Positions 20,470-29,686 are shown, numbered from the stretch's first letter. The stretch is 64,000 nt of DNA from Alteromonas sp. RKMC-009 (GCF_003584565.2 NZ_CP031010.1:2666001-2730000), one strand, 5' to 3'. Program-made: numbers and translations. Notes: generated from the sequence alone by a model not told the origin.

Positions 20470-21705
20470 CTATCCGTTGAGTGCTCTTGCCGGATCAACC
20501 TTTACTGCCCTTGAAGCCGGATACCATGTTGCCAGCAAACACAATACAAAGGCAGTCGATACAGTAATAACCACGTCCTGCCACTGCAATTCTGACGGCA
20601 GAAAATCGATAAAGTAAATATCTCCGGACAACACCGTTATGCCTGTCTGCTTTTCAATAAAAGTGACAATGGCAGAAAGATTAGGCGCCACGAATACCGC
20701 TGCCACGGTGCCGCAAACAATGCCGGTTACACCGTTGATAAGGCCCTGAATCATGAATGTGCGGCGGATAAGACTATCTCCTGCCCCCATGGTTTTCAGG
20801 ATTGCTATCGCTCCCTGCTTTTCCCTGACGGCCATCACCAGAGTGGACACAATGTTAAAACAGGCTACGGCAATCACCAGGGTCAGTGAAATCATCACAA
20901 CAACACGCACCAGTTGAATATCGTTGTAAAGGTGTCCCTGGGTACGCATCCAGTAGGAAATATAAACTGCCTGGCTGAAATCATAACCAATACTGCGCAT
21001 GGTGTCATAGGCGTCGTAAGGATCTTTCAACATAAAACGCAGGCCCTGGGCACCGCTGGTTACGCCGGATTCCTTTGATGCGGTGTTCAGGTGCATCATC
21101 GCCAGGTAGTTATCCATTTCACCGCCCACATTAAGACTACCTGCCACAGTAAGATGCATCAGATGGGGGGCTTTGAAAGCCATATTATCTGTCGCTGTCG
21201 GGATAAGAACACCAATGCGGTCACCAGCCGATAACGACAGTTTCTGCATCAGTCCCTGCCCCAGCAAGATTTGATCATCGCCCGAGGTAAACTGTTCCCA
21301 GCCGGCTTTCGTTACCTGATCCCGCCAGCGGTCATGACTGGCGCGGCTAATATCAAGACCGGTAATTTCGACAGCTTTCAGGCTACCCTTATGCTGCAAC
21401 ATACCGGTAATTTTTGTATAAGGCTCAATGCTCTCCACTCTGGGATCCTGCTCAAGACGGGCTATCTCTTCTTTCCAGTTTTCAATGCCTTCACTGTTAA
21501 CGGCGTAGAGTTCACCATGAGGGATAACGGCAAGAATACGGTTCAGCAATTCCCGTTCGAAACCGTTCATCACCGACAGCAAAACAATGAGCACAAAACA
21601 ACCCAGGCCAATCCCCACCGTCGAAGAGAAGGAGATAAAAGAAATGTAGCCATTTTTTTGCTTGCCGCGCCGGAAACGCGAAGCAAGCTGCCATGCCAGA
21701 TTCAA
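20470..21705 (-). CDS. lolE: lipoprotein-releasing ABC transporter permease (LolE/LolC family)
   Basis: Inner-membrane permease of the Lol system, which extracts mature lipoproteins from the inner membrane and passes them to LolA. The 411 residues show one N-terminal helix, a large periplasmic domain (about 45-270) and three C-terminal helices, the FtsX-like layout. MNGFERELLNRILAVIPHGE and DIYFIDFLPSELQWQDV match LolE best. The TTG start (21703-21705) overlaps the lolD stop by four bases, suggesting coupled translation. Only one permease gene is here: the expected lolC in front of lolD is absent, so LolC is elsewhere or this protein acts as a homodimer (LolF-like). Confidence 0.88.
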   Translation of the reverse strand: MNLAWQLASRFRRGKQKNGYISFISFSSTVGIGLGCFVLIVLLSVMNGFERELLNRILAVIPHGELYAVNSEGIENWKEEIARLEQDPRVESIEPYTKITGMLQHKGSLKAVEITGLDISRASHDRWRDQVTKAGWEQFTSGDDQILLGQGLMQKLSLSAGDRIGVLIPTATDNMAFKAPHLMHLTVAGSLNVGGEMDNYLAMMHLNTASKESGVTSGAQGLRFMLKDPYDAYDTMRSIGYDFSQAVYISYWMRTQGHLYNDIQLVRVVVMISLTLVIAVACFNIVSTLVMAVREKQGAIAILKTMGAGDSLIRRTFMIQGLINGVTGIVCGTVAAVFVAPNLSAIVTFIEKQTGITVLSGDIYFIDFLPSELQWQDVVITVSTAFVLCLLATWYPASRAVKVDPARALNG

Positions 21706-22388
21706 CCTGCCGCCTCCCCGTGAAGCAATCCGTCTTTAATATGCAAAGTACGGTTCATTCGTGCGGCCAGCGCATTATCGTGGGTCACGACAACAAAACT
21801 GGTGCCCAGGCTTTCACTGAGAGATGTCAGTAAACCGTAGACCTGCTCGCCGGTTTTGTTGTCCAGATTCCCGGTGGGCTCATCGGCCAGAACCAGAGCG
21901 GGACGATTTACCAGTGCACGGGCAATTGCCACCCTTTGACGTTCGCCACCTGATAAAGCGGATGGTTTATGCATCAGCCGGTGCGTTAACCCCACCTGTT
22001 CCAGCATGTCAGTTGCCGCCTGTTTTGCCTTTTTTTCCGGCATACCGCCAATCAGTAAGGGCATGGCTGCATTTTCCAGTGCTGAAAACTCAGGGAGAAG
22101 ATGATGGAACTGGTAAATAAAACCAATTTTCTGATTGCGCAGTGCTGCCAGCTGAGACGGTTTCATACCTGTCATGGACTCGCCATGAAACCAGACTTCA
22201 CCTTCATCAGGTTTGTCCAGGCCGCCGAGAATATGCAGTAAGGTACTTTTTCCTGAACCCGAACTGCCGAGAATAGCGACATGCTCAGAAGTATGTACGG
22301 TAAGTGACACATCAGAGAGAACCGGCGTATCGGTTTCGCCGTCATGATAAATTTTTGAAATCCCGCGACACGCGAGTAGTGCATCCAT
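21702..22388 (-). CDS. lolD: lipoprotein-releasing ABC transporter ATP-binding protein LolD
   Basis: The ATPase that powers release of lipoproteins to LolA. The 228-residue protein has Walker A GSSGSGKST near residue 43, the LolD/MacB-type signature LSGGERQRVAIARAL, Walker B LVLADEP and the switch histidine in VVTHD. It starts at an ATG 104 bp downstream of the last tRNA gene in the array and overlaps lolE. It forms a two-gene operon with the permease. Confidence 0.95.
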   Translation of the reverse strand: MDALLACRGISKIYHDGETDTPVLSDVSLTVHTSEHVAILGSSGSGKSTLLHILGGLDKPDEGEVWFHGESMTGMKPSQLAALRNQKIGFIYQFHHLLPEFSALENAAMPLLIGGMPEKKAKQAATDMLEQVGLTHRLMHKPSALSGGERQRVAIARALVNRPALVLADEPTGNLDNKTGEQVYGLLTSLSESLGTSFVVVTHDNALAARMNRTLHIKDGLLHGEAAG

Positions 22389-22492
22389 ATGAAATCTAGC
22401 TTCCGGAAGTAATTCTACCTGAGCGAATACTAACGTGAGGGATGCAAATGACCAACAGAAAGCGTTGAAAAACAGATAACTTTAGAGGAAAG

Positions 22493-22569
22493 TGGCGGAG
22501 CGGACGGGACTCGAACCCGCGACCCCCGGCGTGACAGGCCGGTATTCTAACCAACTGAACTACCGCTCC
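22493..22569 (-). tRNA. tRNA-Asp(GTC), copy nearest lolD
   Basis: A 77-base tRNA with encoded CCA. The acceptor stem starts GGAGCGG, the D loop has AGTTGGTT, the anticodon loop is CTGTCAC (anticodon GTC, aspartate) and the T loop is GTTCGAGTC. It is the last of four identical genes in one transcript. Confidence 0.97.
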
Positions 22570-22592
22570 ACTGGGATATTGTGTCTCTTGAA

Positions 22593-22669
22593 TGGCGGAG
22601 CGGACGGGACTCGAACCCGCGACCCCCGGCGTGACAGGCCGGTATTCTAACCAACTGAACTACCGCTCC
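22593..22669 (-). tRNA. tRNA-Asp(GTC), second from lolD
   Basis: Identical over all 77 bases to its three neighbours, with anticodon GTC and encoded CCA. The spacer to the previous gene is 23 bp. The spacers of the array are unrelated in sequence, so the repeat unit is the tRNA itself. Confidence 0.97.
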
Positions 22670-22694
22670 ACACAAGAGAAGGCGCGAAACTAAA

Positions 22695-22771
22695 TGGCGG
22701 AGCGGACGGGACTCGAACCCGCGACCCCCGGCGTGACAGGCCGGTATTCTAACCAACTGAACTACCGCTCC
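22695..22771 (-). tRNA. tRNA-Asp(GTC), third from lolD
   Basis: Identical 77-base aspartate tRNA, anticodon GTC, with encoded CCA. The spacer to the next copy is 25 bp on one side and 30 bp on the other. Confidence 0.97.
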
Positions 22772-22801
22772 GAAGAACCATATTAGTTTTGCTATTGAAA
22801 G

Positions 22802-22878
22802 TGGCGGAGCGGACGGGACTCGAACCCGCGACCCCCGGCGTGACAGGCCGGTATTCTAACCAACTGAACTACCGCTCC
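22802..22878 (-). tRNA. tRNA-Asp(GTC), promoter-proximal copy
   Basis: First gene of the array in the direction of transcription, identical to the other three copies. Its 5' end lies 67 bp downstream of the -10 box of a consensus promoter. Confidence 0.97.
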
Positions 22879-22945
22879 ACTTTTTTCAATTTTTTCAGCA
22901 GCTTGCAGATTCTTTATTGAAGTCTCTGCCCTGACTGCGGCGCAG

Positions 22946-22974
22946 ATAATACGTATTCCCTATGGTCGAGTCAA
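22946..22974 (-). promoter_or_regulatory. strong promoter of the tRNA-Asp array
   Basis: On the minus strand TTGACT (22969-22974) and TATTAT (22946-22951) are spaced exactly 17 bp apart. The -10 box is followed by a GC-rich discriminator (CTGCGCCGC), the usual mark of stable-RNA promoters under stringent control by ppGpp and DksA. The rest of the 243-bp gap between the array and the next gene shows no credible gene. Confidence 0.75.
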
Positions 22975-23121
22975 CGGTTTTTTTAGATAAAATGTGCCAA
23001 CATGCATCGTTTGCCTGATTATTCGCCATAATGATGTAATAACCACCGTATAGCATGCTGGCAGGGCCTGCAAACCGTGTTTCAGCTATGTAAGTCACCT
23101 GGTGAAAACCACACTGCCCGG

Positions 23122-24561
23122 CTACTTTTCTTCGCTGTCAGGCTTCTTCTTTTTAAATTTCGACAGTAAACCAGCCAGCATACCCGGCTTTTTCTCTTTA
23201 TCTTCTGCGCCTGTAGTAGCCTGAGGCGCTGCCGGAGCAACCGCAGGTTTGGCAGCCTTTTTTCGCTTCCATACAATAAAGCCTACAATGAGCACACCAA
23301 TCAGTATTATCGAGCCGTTTACCACTGCAATAAGCATGATCATTGTGCCGTCATCCATTCCGGGCTCTTCCGGTGGCAGTTGTACAGACGGCATGGATGG
23401 CGTGTCTTTTAACAATGCGGCTTCAAGATCCCCTGCTCCACCTGTCACAGGCGCTTCGTCACTCTCTTCGCCACCGGTTTCGCCTAAAAAGGTATATTCC
23501 GGCACATCGAGGATCACGTCCCTGCCATCGATGGTGCTCGCGTAGGCAGTGATCTTTACTCTGAACAAGCCGTCTTCATAGGCGAGGATCCGGTGTAAGC
23601 GGGCTTCAGATGAAGGTTCAGTAATGGAAAAGTTCTGAATATCGCCATTGGGAAACCTGACTTTTCCGTCTATCAATAACGATTCAATATCAATCTGGTC
23701 ACGGACCACATCAATATGTAAATCGTGGTAACCCTGTTGTCCGTCATCCAGTGTTTCACTCAATACCACGGGGTTCGGGTGTAACATGATAACCGGATCA
23801 ATTTGTTCACGGGAAAACATGGGAGTATCCACGGTGAAAACAGGACGCCACTCACCGGAAGGGATTGCCAGATTAAACTGCCCGGTGAACACGCCGTCTT
23901 CCGGCGCTTCGTCCATGCCCCTGCCATTATCTTCAAAGGTGGCGATGAGTTCGTCTTTCGCGCCGAAGTTATCAAAATTCGGATTATTGGTACTTTTAAG
24001 TTCGATAGACAAATCAACCACTTCACGGAAAGCCGAATAATCAATGGGCTTGCCACCATTCGTCAGGTAGGCGGTTTGTTTGAGCACTTCACCTGAGAAT
24101 ATAACAGCCGGCAGAGGATCGGCATGAAGCTCAATGCCTGAAAGTACCATAACCCGGCTTTCCGGTAACACCTGTCCTACAGCCTGCCACGGTCCCGGCA
24201 CCGGATTTTTTATCTTAATCATGTCGAAGGTATCATCGTCATACCATTCCACATTATTTTTTTCAGCCTGTGAGGAGAATATCTTCGAGCCGTCTGGACG
24301 CACCAGAACCACGGGTGCAGAACCAAACTCACGGAAGAAAACCATGGTTACTTCGTCCACTTCATGATCGATGCGGAAGCGGTTACGAAGCAAAAGAATA
24401 GAATTTTGATAATCATCACCCAGTGCGGTTAACGCACTGGTGTCGACGGCCGGTTCATCACCGGCCTGTTGTGCTGACAGCGAAAAACTGCCGGCAATAA
24501 AGAATAGCCAGATAGAAGTTAAAAAAGGAATTAACTTTCGGGAGTTGCTCGCCACAAACAC
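23122..24561 (-). CDS. TIGR03503 family protein, membrane-anchored periplasmic protein
   Basis: A 479-residue protein of the TIGR03503 family, found in marine gammaproteobacteria near dnaQ; its function is unknown. It has an N-terminal signal peptide (hydrophobic about residues 10-29, ending SLSAQQ), a long periplasmic region with beta-rich segments (WQAVGQVLPESRVMVLSG; EDGVFTGQFNLAIPSGEW), a single helix near residues 407-430 and a short basic cytoplasmic tail. The start used is GTG at 24561; a second GTG two codons later is equally possible. Both lie inside the 3' end of dnaQ, so the two genes are probably cotranscribed. Confidence 0.82.
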   Translation of the reverse strand: MFVASNSRKLIPFLTSIWLFFIAGSFSLSAQQAGDEPAVDTSALTALGDDYQNSILLLRNRFRIDHEVDEVTMVFFREFGSAPVVLVRPDGSKIFSSQAEKNNVEWYDDDTFDMIKIKNPVPGPWQAVGQVLPESRVMVLSGIELHADPLPAVIFSGEVLKQTAYLTNGGKPIDYSAFREVVDLSIELKSTNNPNFDNFGAKDELIATFEDNGRGMDEAPEDGVFTGQFNLAIPSGEWRPVFTVDTPMFSREQIDPVIMLHPNPVVLSETLDDGQQGYHDLHIDVVRDQIDIESLLIDGKVRFPNGDIQNFSITEPSSEARLHRILAYEDGLFRVKITAYASTIDGRDVILDVPEYTFLGETGGEESDEAPVTGGAGDLEAALLKDTPSMPSVQLPPEEPGMDDGTMIMLIAVVNGSIILIGVLIVGFIVWKRKKAAKPAVAPAAPQATTGAEDKEKKPGMLAGLLSKFKKKKPDSEEK

Positions 24562-25247
24562 TTTCCACCGCTCTTTTGCACAATATCCAGTCGTGCTTCA
24601 TGTTGTTCTAATTCATCGGCGGAGGCGCGGATAACCTTTAATTTATTTCCGTTTCGCTGAATACGCCGGATCCCCTGAGTATCGCCGCTTCCTTCGCTGT
24701 TCTGGCCGGCCAGATTCAGTTTTGTCTGGCCACCGGTCATCAGCAGATAGACATCAGCAAGAATTTCGGCATCCAGTAAAGCGCCGTGAAGTTCACGGTG
24801 ACTGTTATCTATGCCGTAGCGCCGGCACAATGCATCGAGGTTATTTTTCTGCCCCGGGTGCATCTTTCTGGCAAGGGATAAGCTATCGAGCACAGAACAA
24901 ATATCGTGAGTTTTGACCCCGGCAGTGGGAGCATTCATACCGAATTCGTGATCCATAAAGCCGACGTCGAAGGCCGCGTTATGAATTACCAGCTGAGCAC
25001 CGGTGATAAAGTCGATAAAGTCCTGCGCCACGTCTGCAAACAACGGCTTGTCTGCCAGAAATTCATTGGTAATGCCGTGAACTTCAATCGCTTCCTGTTC
25101 AACAATTCGCTGAGGGTTAATGTACACATGAAAATGATTGCCGGTGAGTTTGCGGTTAATAACCTCAACACAGCCAATTTCAATGATACGGTGACCTTCT
25201 TTAGGTTCGATACCCGTGGTTTCTGTATCGAGCACGATTTGACGCAT
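24531..25247 (-). CDS. dnaQ: DNA polymerase III epsilon subunit, 3'-5' proofreading exonuclease
   Basis: DnaQ corrects errors of the replicative polymerase. The 238-residue protein has Exo I DTETTG at residues 7-12, Exo II VIHNAAFDVGFMDHEF near 95 and Exo III HRELHGALLDAEILADVY near 160, so all DEDDh catalytic residues are present. A C-terminal extension for alpha-subunit binding follows. It is divergent from rnhA, the same arrangement as in E. coli, with 139 bp between the starts. Confidence 0.97.
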   Translation of the reverse strand: MRQIVLDTETTGIEPKEGHRIIEIGCVEVINRKLTGNHFHVYINPQRIVEQEAIEVHGITNEFLADKPLFADVAQDFIDFITGAQLVIHNAAFDVGFMDHEFGMNAPTAGVKTHDICSVLDSLSLARKMHPGQKNNLDALCRRYGIDNSHRELHGALLDAEILADVYLLMTGGQTKLNLAGQNSEGSGDTQGIRRIQRNGNKLKVIRASADELEQHEARLDIVQKSGGKCLWRATPES

Positions 25248-25386
25248 GTCTGCAACACCTTGTTTTATCTTATTGTTGCCGGGTGCCCCGCGAATTTCAG
25301 ATTTTCGCTGGCACAGGCGGTTTCAGTTCTTTAGTATACCAGGACATTATCCCGGAAACACATTTCTGACGTAAAAAAGGCCCTTC

Positions 25387-25851
25387 ATGGCAAAGAAAAA
25401 AATCGCGATATATACCGATGGATCCTGTTTAGGCAACCCCGGACCAGGCGGGTATGGCGCACTGTTGATATTCGGAAAACACAAAAAAGAAATCAGTGAG
25501 GGTTTTAATCAAACCACCAATAACCGCATGGAACTGATGGCCCCCGCTGCTGCACTGGAATGTCTGACAGAACCCTGCATTGTAGACATTACCACCGACA
25601 GTCAATACGTTAAAAACGGCATAAACCAGTGGATAAAGAACTGGCGCAAAAACGGCTGGCGTACAGCCGATAAAAAGCAGGTAAAAAATGCTGACTTGTG
25701 GAAGCGTCTGGACGAAGCCGTGAAGAAGCACGATGTGCACTGGCACTGGGTTAAAGGCCACTCCGGCCATCCGGAAAATGAGCGGGTTGATGATTTAGCC
25801 CGTGAAGCTGCCGGCAACCCTACGCAGGACGATACCGGCTTTTCCGGTTAA
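25387..25851 (+). CDS. rnhA: ribonuclease HI
   Basis: RNase HI cuts the RNA strand of RNA-DNA hybrids. The 154-residue protein carries the four catalytic acids in their usual settings: [12 protein letters not shown] (Asp10), NRMELMA (Glu48), TTDSQYV (Asp70) and VDDLAREA (Asp134). It starts at an ATG. The divergent pairing with dnaQ supports the call. Confidence 0.97.
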   Translation: MAKKKIAIYTDGSCLGNPGPGGYGALLIFGKHKKEISEGFNQTTNNRMELMAPAAALECLTEPCIVDITTDSQYVKNGINQWIKNWRKNGWRTADKKQVKNADLWKRLDEAVKKHDVHWHWVKGHSGHPENERVDDLAREAAGNPTQDDTGFSG

Positions 25852-25946
25852 TTCACCGGTGAAAGAAAACCTGGCGGATACAGAGATGATTATCCTTTTG
25901 AACGCAACAACTCAGGCACGTATTTTGAGTAACGCAGGGTAAAGTA

Positions 25947-26699
25947 ATGGATAATTCAAAAATCGTTCTAGTCACTGGTGGTAGCCGCGGTATTGGGGCT
26001 GCTACTTCCAGATTGTTTGCTGCAAAGGGATATACGGTTTGTATCAATTACAAGTCCAATTCAGAAGCGGCTGAAGTTTTAACTCATGAAATCAACACTC
26101 TGGGTGGTCGTTGCTTTACCGTGCAGGCCGACGTCTCTCAGGAAGCCGGTGTAATGCGACTGTTTAAGCGAATTGACGATGAACAGGGATATTTATCAGT
26201 TCTTGTAAACAATGCGGGCATTTTGCGTCAGCAATCGCGGCTCGAAGAGCTTACGGCCGAAAGAATCAACAGCATTTTGACTAACAATGTAACCAGTTAC
26301 TTTCTTTGCTGCCGGGAAGCAGTGAAGCGCATGTCGACACATCGAGGCGGACAAGGAGGCACTATAGTAAATGTCTCATCGGGTGCCTCCCGTACCGGTT
26401 CGCCGGATGAATATATCGATTATGCAGCTTCCAAAGGAGCCATTGATACTTTAACCAGAGGGCTGTCTCTGGAAGTCGCCGCTGAAGGCATCCGGGTAAA
26501 CTGTGTCCGGCCGGGTTTAATAAACACAGATATGCACGCTGACGGCGGTGAACCTGACAGAGTTAAGAGATTAAAGAGCATTATTCCCCTGCAACGCGGC
26601 GGTGAGCCAGAAGAAGTGGCAGAAGCCATCTATTGGCTCTCGTCTGACAAATCTTCATTCTCGACAGGCAATTTTTTAGACCTTTGTGGCGGGCTTTGA
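25947..26699 (+). CDS. SDR family oxidoreductase
   Basis: A 250-residue classical short-chain dehydrogenase/reductase. The cofactor motif TGGSRGIG is at residues 11-18, NNAG at about 88-91, and the catalytic serine, tyrosine and lysine fit VSSGASR and YIDYAASKGAIDTLTRG. The closest familiar type is YgfF-like. The loop after the nucleotide-binding strand reads NYKSNSEAA, which suggests NADP rather than NAD. It stands alone, 95 bp after rnhA and convergent with the esterase gene. The substrate is unknown. Confidence 0.85.
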   Translation: MDNSKIVLVTGGSRGIGAATSRLFAAKGYTVCINYKSNSEAAEVLTHEINTLGGRCFTVQADVSQEAGVMRLFKRIDDEQGYLSVLVNNAGILRQQSRLEELTAERINSILTNNVTSYFLCCREAVKRMSTHRGGQGGTIVNVSSGASRTGSPDEYIDYAASKGAIDTLTRGLSLEVAAEGIRVNCVRPGLINTDMHADGGEPDRVKRLKSIIPLQRGGEPEEVAEAIYWLSSDKSSFSTGNFLDLCGGL

Positions 26700-26706
26700 A
26701 AGCGAA

Positions 26707-27870
26707 CTAATTCGCTTTCTCTGTGCCTTTCATTTTGTTTTCTAAGCGCTCTACATTCTCAACAAAATAATCGTAGTATGGAATATCTTCTGTAGCGACA
26801 GCCAGCGCTTTCTTCGCATAGGTCAGCGCTTCCCTGAGTTTTTTTTGTCCTTCATAGCCATATGCAACGCCGGCAATAGCATCAGGGTTTTCAGGGTGGT
26901 GGGACATATTATGTTTATACAGCTTCATGGCTAAATGAGGCTTTTTCTGCCAGTCAAAATAGTAACCCAACTCCCGAACAACGTTTTCAGGTGGTGTCGG
27001 GTCAATCCCCCATTGTTCACCTAAACGCCGGTAGTAATCATCGATAACCTGCATATCTGCACTAACTTTCTCACGGGGAAAGGCTTTGCTCATGAAAAAT
27101 GATTGATATGCGTTAAAAATGCCAGCCGCCGACGTTAGCCCATGAGAAACGCCGGGGTACTCGTTTACGACTAAGTTTAAATGAGGACTTTCATTAGTTG
27201 AAAACGAAGTTAACAGCTCGTCATAGTAAGGTCGCATTGGTTGCCCTTCATTACCCATATTCATATAAACATAGGCAGATACAGACGGCTCAGAGGAAAG
27301 CCACTTTTCGGTTCGCTCCACCATCGCGCCCGCGTTCCACCAAACCGCAGGACTATAAGCGATATATGCATCAAAAAGACCGGGACGCGCTTGCATGGCA
27401 TACAAACTAAACACACCGGCAGCCGATGCCCCTGAAATAATACGGGTCGAGTGTGTGCGATACCGCTCTTCAACATCGGGGATGAGTTCCTGCTCAATGA
27501 ACGCAAGAAATTTTTTAGCCCCGCCGCCAATGCCAACAGGGCCATTTCTGTCCTGATTCACAGTGGGATACATGTCGCGGAGTCTGTCTGTATTTTCAAC
27601 CGCCACGATGATAACGTCGGGGGCTGCGTCAGCATCTTTTAATCTGCCCAGGATCTCTTTCATCAGAGGAATATTCTCAGCTCCATCAAGCCGGTAAATA
27701 ACAGGATAATTCTGTGATGTGGTGAAATAATCCTCAGGTAGCAAAACCTGATATTGCCGCTGTTCGTCAAGTACCTTTGAATCTATGTCCACCACTTCAT
27801 AATCATTTGCCAGACCCGGAAATGATGAAACAAGCACTGCAGCAGAAATCAACCATTTGAAATACTTCAT
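26707..27870 (-). CDS. secreted alpha/beta-hydrolase esterase (Fes/IroE-like fold) with helical C-terminus
   Basis: A predicted periplasmic or secreted esterase of the PF00756 family, 387 residues. I chose the ATG at 27870 because it has an AAGGA ribosome-binding site and begins a signal peptide (MKYFKWLISAAVLVSSFPGLAND). The nucleophile motif is ISGASAAGVFS (GxSxxG) near residue 150 and the likely catalytic histidine is in YPGVSHGLT. The last about 80 residues (KKPHLAMKLYKHNMSHHPENPDA onward) resemble tetratricopeptide helices. Relatives include siderophore esterases, but no iron genes are nearby, so the substrate is open. Confidence 0.82.
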   Translation of the reverse strand: MKYFKWLISAAVLVSSFPGLANDYEVVDIDSKVLDEQRQYQVLLPEDYFTTSQNYPVIYRLDGAENIPLMKEILGRLKDADAAPDVIIVAVENTDRLRDMYPTVNQDRNGPVGIGGGAKKFLAFIEQELIPDVEERYRTHSTRIISGASAAGVFSLYAMQARPGLFDAYIAYSPAVWWNAGAMVERTEKWLSSEPSVSAYVYMNMGNEGQPMRPYYDELLTSFSTNESPHLNLVVNEYPGVSHGLTSAAGIFNAYQSFFMSKAFPREKVSADMQVIDDYYRRLGEQWGIDPTPPENVVRELGYYFDWQKKPHLAMKLYKHNMSHHPENPDAIAGVAYGYEGQKKLREALTYAKKALAVATEDIPYYDYFVENVERLENKMKGTEKAN

Positions 27871-27993
27871 ACTTATCCTTGTAATTTTTCTTCTACCATA
27901 ACAGCTTATCAGTGCATGTTGTGTGATTTCTGGCATGTTATTTTCGTAGAAGTTTACGTGAACACCTTCCTGTGAGCATGTAAGTGAATTGTA

Positions 27994-28302
27994 TCAATGA
28001 AATATCTGCATTTGATTAAAGGATACTTTAAATGCGATCCAGACAATCGCTACTTTAAGCGAGAAACAGAATTCGATATTCGCATTGAACCCGTGTTCAG
28101 GCAGTTCAAGGGCTAATACTTGGGTTCCTACGTCATCAGGCAGCTCGCCTGCTACTGCCTGATAGCGCCTGGTGTCGATTTGAAATACGACGTCACCTTT
28201 TTTCACGTGCTGTTTGTCTTTTATTGCAAGTGTAGTGACCCAACCGGAAACTTCGGGAGCAAGCGTGACAATGCCAGCCTGAATACGGCCATCTCTTGTC
28301 AA
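27994..28302 (-). pseudogene. HlyD/EmrA-type membrane fusion protein, truncated remnant
   Basis: The first about 70 residues match the biotinyl-lipoyl-like part of membrane fusion proteins: GRIQAGIVTLAPEVSGWVTT, then IKDKQHVKKGDVVFQIDTRRYQAV. After that the frame loses similarity and ends in unrelated sequence. The N-terminal membrane anchor and the coiled-coil and beta-barrel parts of a normal protein of about 350 residues are missing, and no partner transporter gene is nearby. It is a decayed fragment, part of a gene-poor stretch that also holds a dead insertion sequence and a kinase remnant. Confidence 0.72.
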
Positions 28303-28489
28303 GGGAGAATACAGATAGGATATAGTTTTAATTGTTCTTATAAGTGGATGATACGGACCATATTCTCACTCCGCCCCTGATTGAACGGTCACAACCGCTC
28401 AGTTAAATGCGTGATATGGACTTACGGATAATATATTCTGTCGTCGCCTTTGCTAGAATGAAAGTTGCAGATAAAATTCAGGACCCACT

Positions 28490-29572
28490 ATGTTTGTACT
28501 CCGTTCCACTTTCGATGAACAGCGTCAGGCTCTACTGGAAAGCCAGAGAGAAACACAGCAGCTGAAAGACCGTATCTCTCAACTTGAGCTTGAAACCCGG
28601 GAATTTCACGGAGCCGTTCAGGCTGAACCTGATCGTACTATCGAAAACGGCCTTCTGGATGCCATGCTGGAATCGTTGCAGCAGATTAGCGGGATCCGCG
28701 AAACGGTACTCAGTTCCTTTCTGAATATTTCTGCAGAGAAAGACAGTATTTCAGATCTCAGTGAGCTGTTCGGCTCAAGTTCTGACTCGCTGCAGTCCAT
28801 TCTCAGTGAAATGGGTCAGCTTGATAATAAAATGGGCAGAATGAATAATGAAATATCCGGCTTGTCCGGGACGGCGGATAACATCAACCGTTTTGTGACT
28901 ACAATCAGCAGTATTTCAGACCAGACAAACCTGCTGGCACTGAATGCGGCCATTGAGGCTGCGCGGGCGGGGGATGCAGGGCGCGGATTCAGTGTGGTTG
29001 CGGATGAGGTTCGAGCGTTGGCTAATGAAACCAACAAGTCTGCCAGCGAAGTCGCCGACCTGGTCAAAGGAATTATTCAGTCTACCCGGTCTGCTGTGAC
29101 GGTTGTGGATGAGTTGCAGGGCAACAATACTCAACTTTCTGACGGTATCCAGCATCTGCGTGGCAGTTATGACCGCATGATGTCTCACTGTATGAGCATG
29201 AAAGACACTATCAGTGAGTCTTCCCATCAGACCTTTGTACAGACGGTGAAACTGGACCATGTTGTGTGGAAAAGTGAGGTATATGCCGTGATTCTGCAGA
29301 AGAGTCATAAGGCCGCCAGCGAGTTTGCTGATCATCTGTCCTGCAGACTGGGTAAGTGGTATCAGCAACAACAGAATACCGGTATTGCGGGGCTGGATGC
29401 ATACAAAAAACTTGACCAACCCCATTCTACCGTCCATCGTTGTGGTGTAGACGCAATGAATGCAGCCGCTAATCAGCAGAATGAAAAGGCACAACAACTT
29501 CTGGAGCAAATGGAAGCCGCCAGCAAGCAGGTCATGGAGTTGTTAGACAGAATAGCCGGACACCCGTTATAG
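28490..29572 (+). CDS. soluble methyl-accepting chemotaxis-like protein with C-terminal CZB zinc-binding domain
   Basis: A 360-residue cytoplasmic chemoreceptor without transmembrane helices. An N-terminal coiled coil (about 5-45) is followed by the receptor signalling hairpin, whose conserved tip is [21 protein letters not shown] near residues 142-162. A CZB domain covers about 250-350, with the zinc ligands recognisable in [15 protein letters not shown] and [11 protein letters not shown] proteins sense zinc or oxidants such as hypochlorite in known cases. It starts at an ATG with AGGA upstream. It ends with TAG, and the same frame continues for 37 codons encoding a histidine-kinase H-box, described separately. 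Confidence 0.88.
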   Translation: MFVLRSTFDEQRQALLESQRETQQLKDRISQLELETREFHGAVQAEPDRTIENGLLDAMLESLQQISGIRETVLSSFLNISAEKDSISDLSELFGSSSDSLQSILSEMGQLDNKMGRMNNEISGLSGTADNINRFVTTISSISDQTNLLALNAAIEAARAGDAGRGFSVVADEVRALANETNKSASEVADLVKGIIQSTRSAVTVVDELQGNNTQLSDGIQHLRGSYDRMMSHCMSMKDTISESSHQTFVQTVKLDHVVWKSEVYAVILQKSHKAASEFADHLSCRLGKWYQQQQNTGIAGLDAYKKLDQPHSTVHRCGVDAMNAAANQQNEKAQQLLEQMEAASKQVMELLDRIAGHPL

Positions 29573-29686
29573 CGGACCGCTCTGGATATCTCTGCAATTG
29601 CTGAGCGTATAACACTGCTTAGTCAGCTGACTGCCAGCATTGCTCATGAAGCCAATAACCCCATTGCGTATATAAAAAATAACTGA
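29573..29686 (+). pseudogene. histidine-kinase H-box remnant in frame after the chemoreceptor stop
   Basis: Directly after the TAG of the CZB chemoreceptor (29570-29572) the same frame reads on for 37 sense codons to a TGA at 29684-29686. The peptide contains RITLLSQLTASIAHEANNP followed by IAYIKNN, an almost perfect HisKA phospho-acceptor motif (AHExNNP). No ATPase domain follows. It is either the decayed 3' part of a chemoreceptor-kinase fusion or the stump of a separate kinase gene deleted on its 3' side. Stop-codon read-through would add only these 37 residues plus the one inserted at the TAG. Confidence 0.65.

Noticed and set aside
22493..22878. Regular 77-bp repeats that could suggest a CRISPR-like array
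   Set aside because: Each repeat folds as a complete tRNA-Asp with anticodon GTC and encoded CCA. Spacers are short and of unequal length.
22895..23098. Minus-strand open frame of 67 codons upstream of the tRNA array
   Set aside because: It covers the tRNA promoter and has no ribosome-binding site or known motif.
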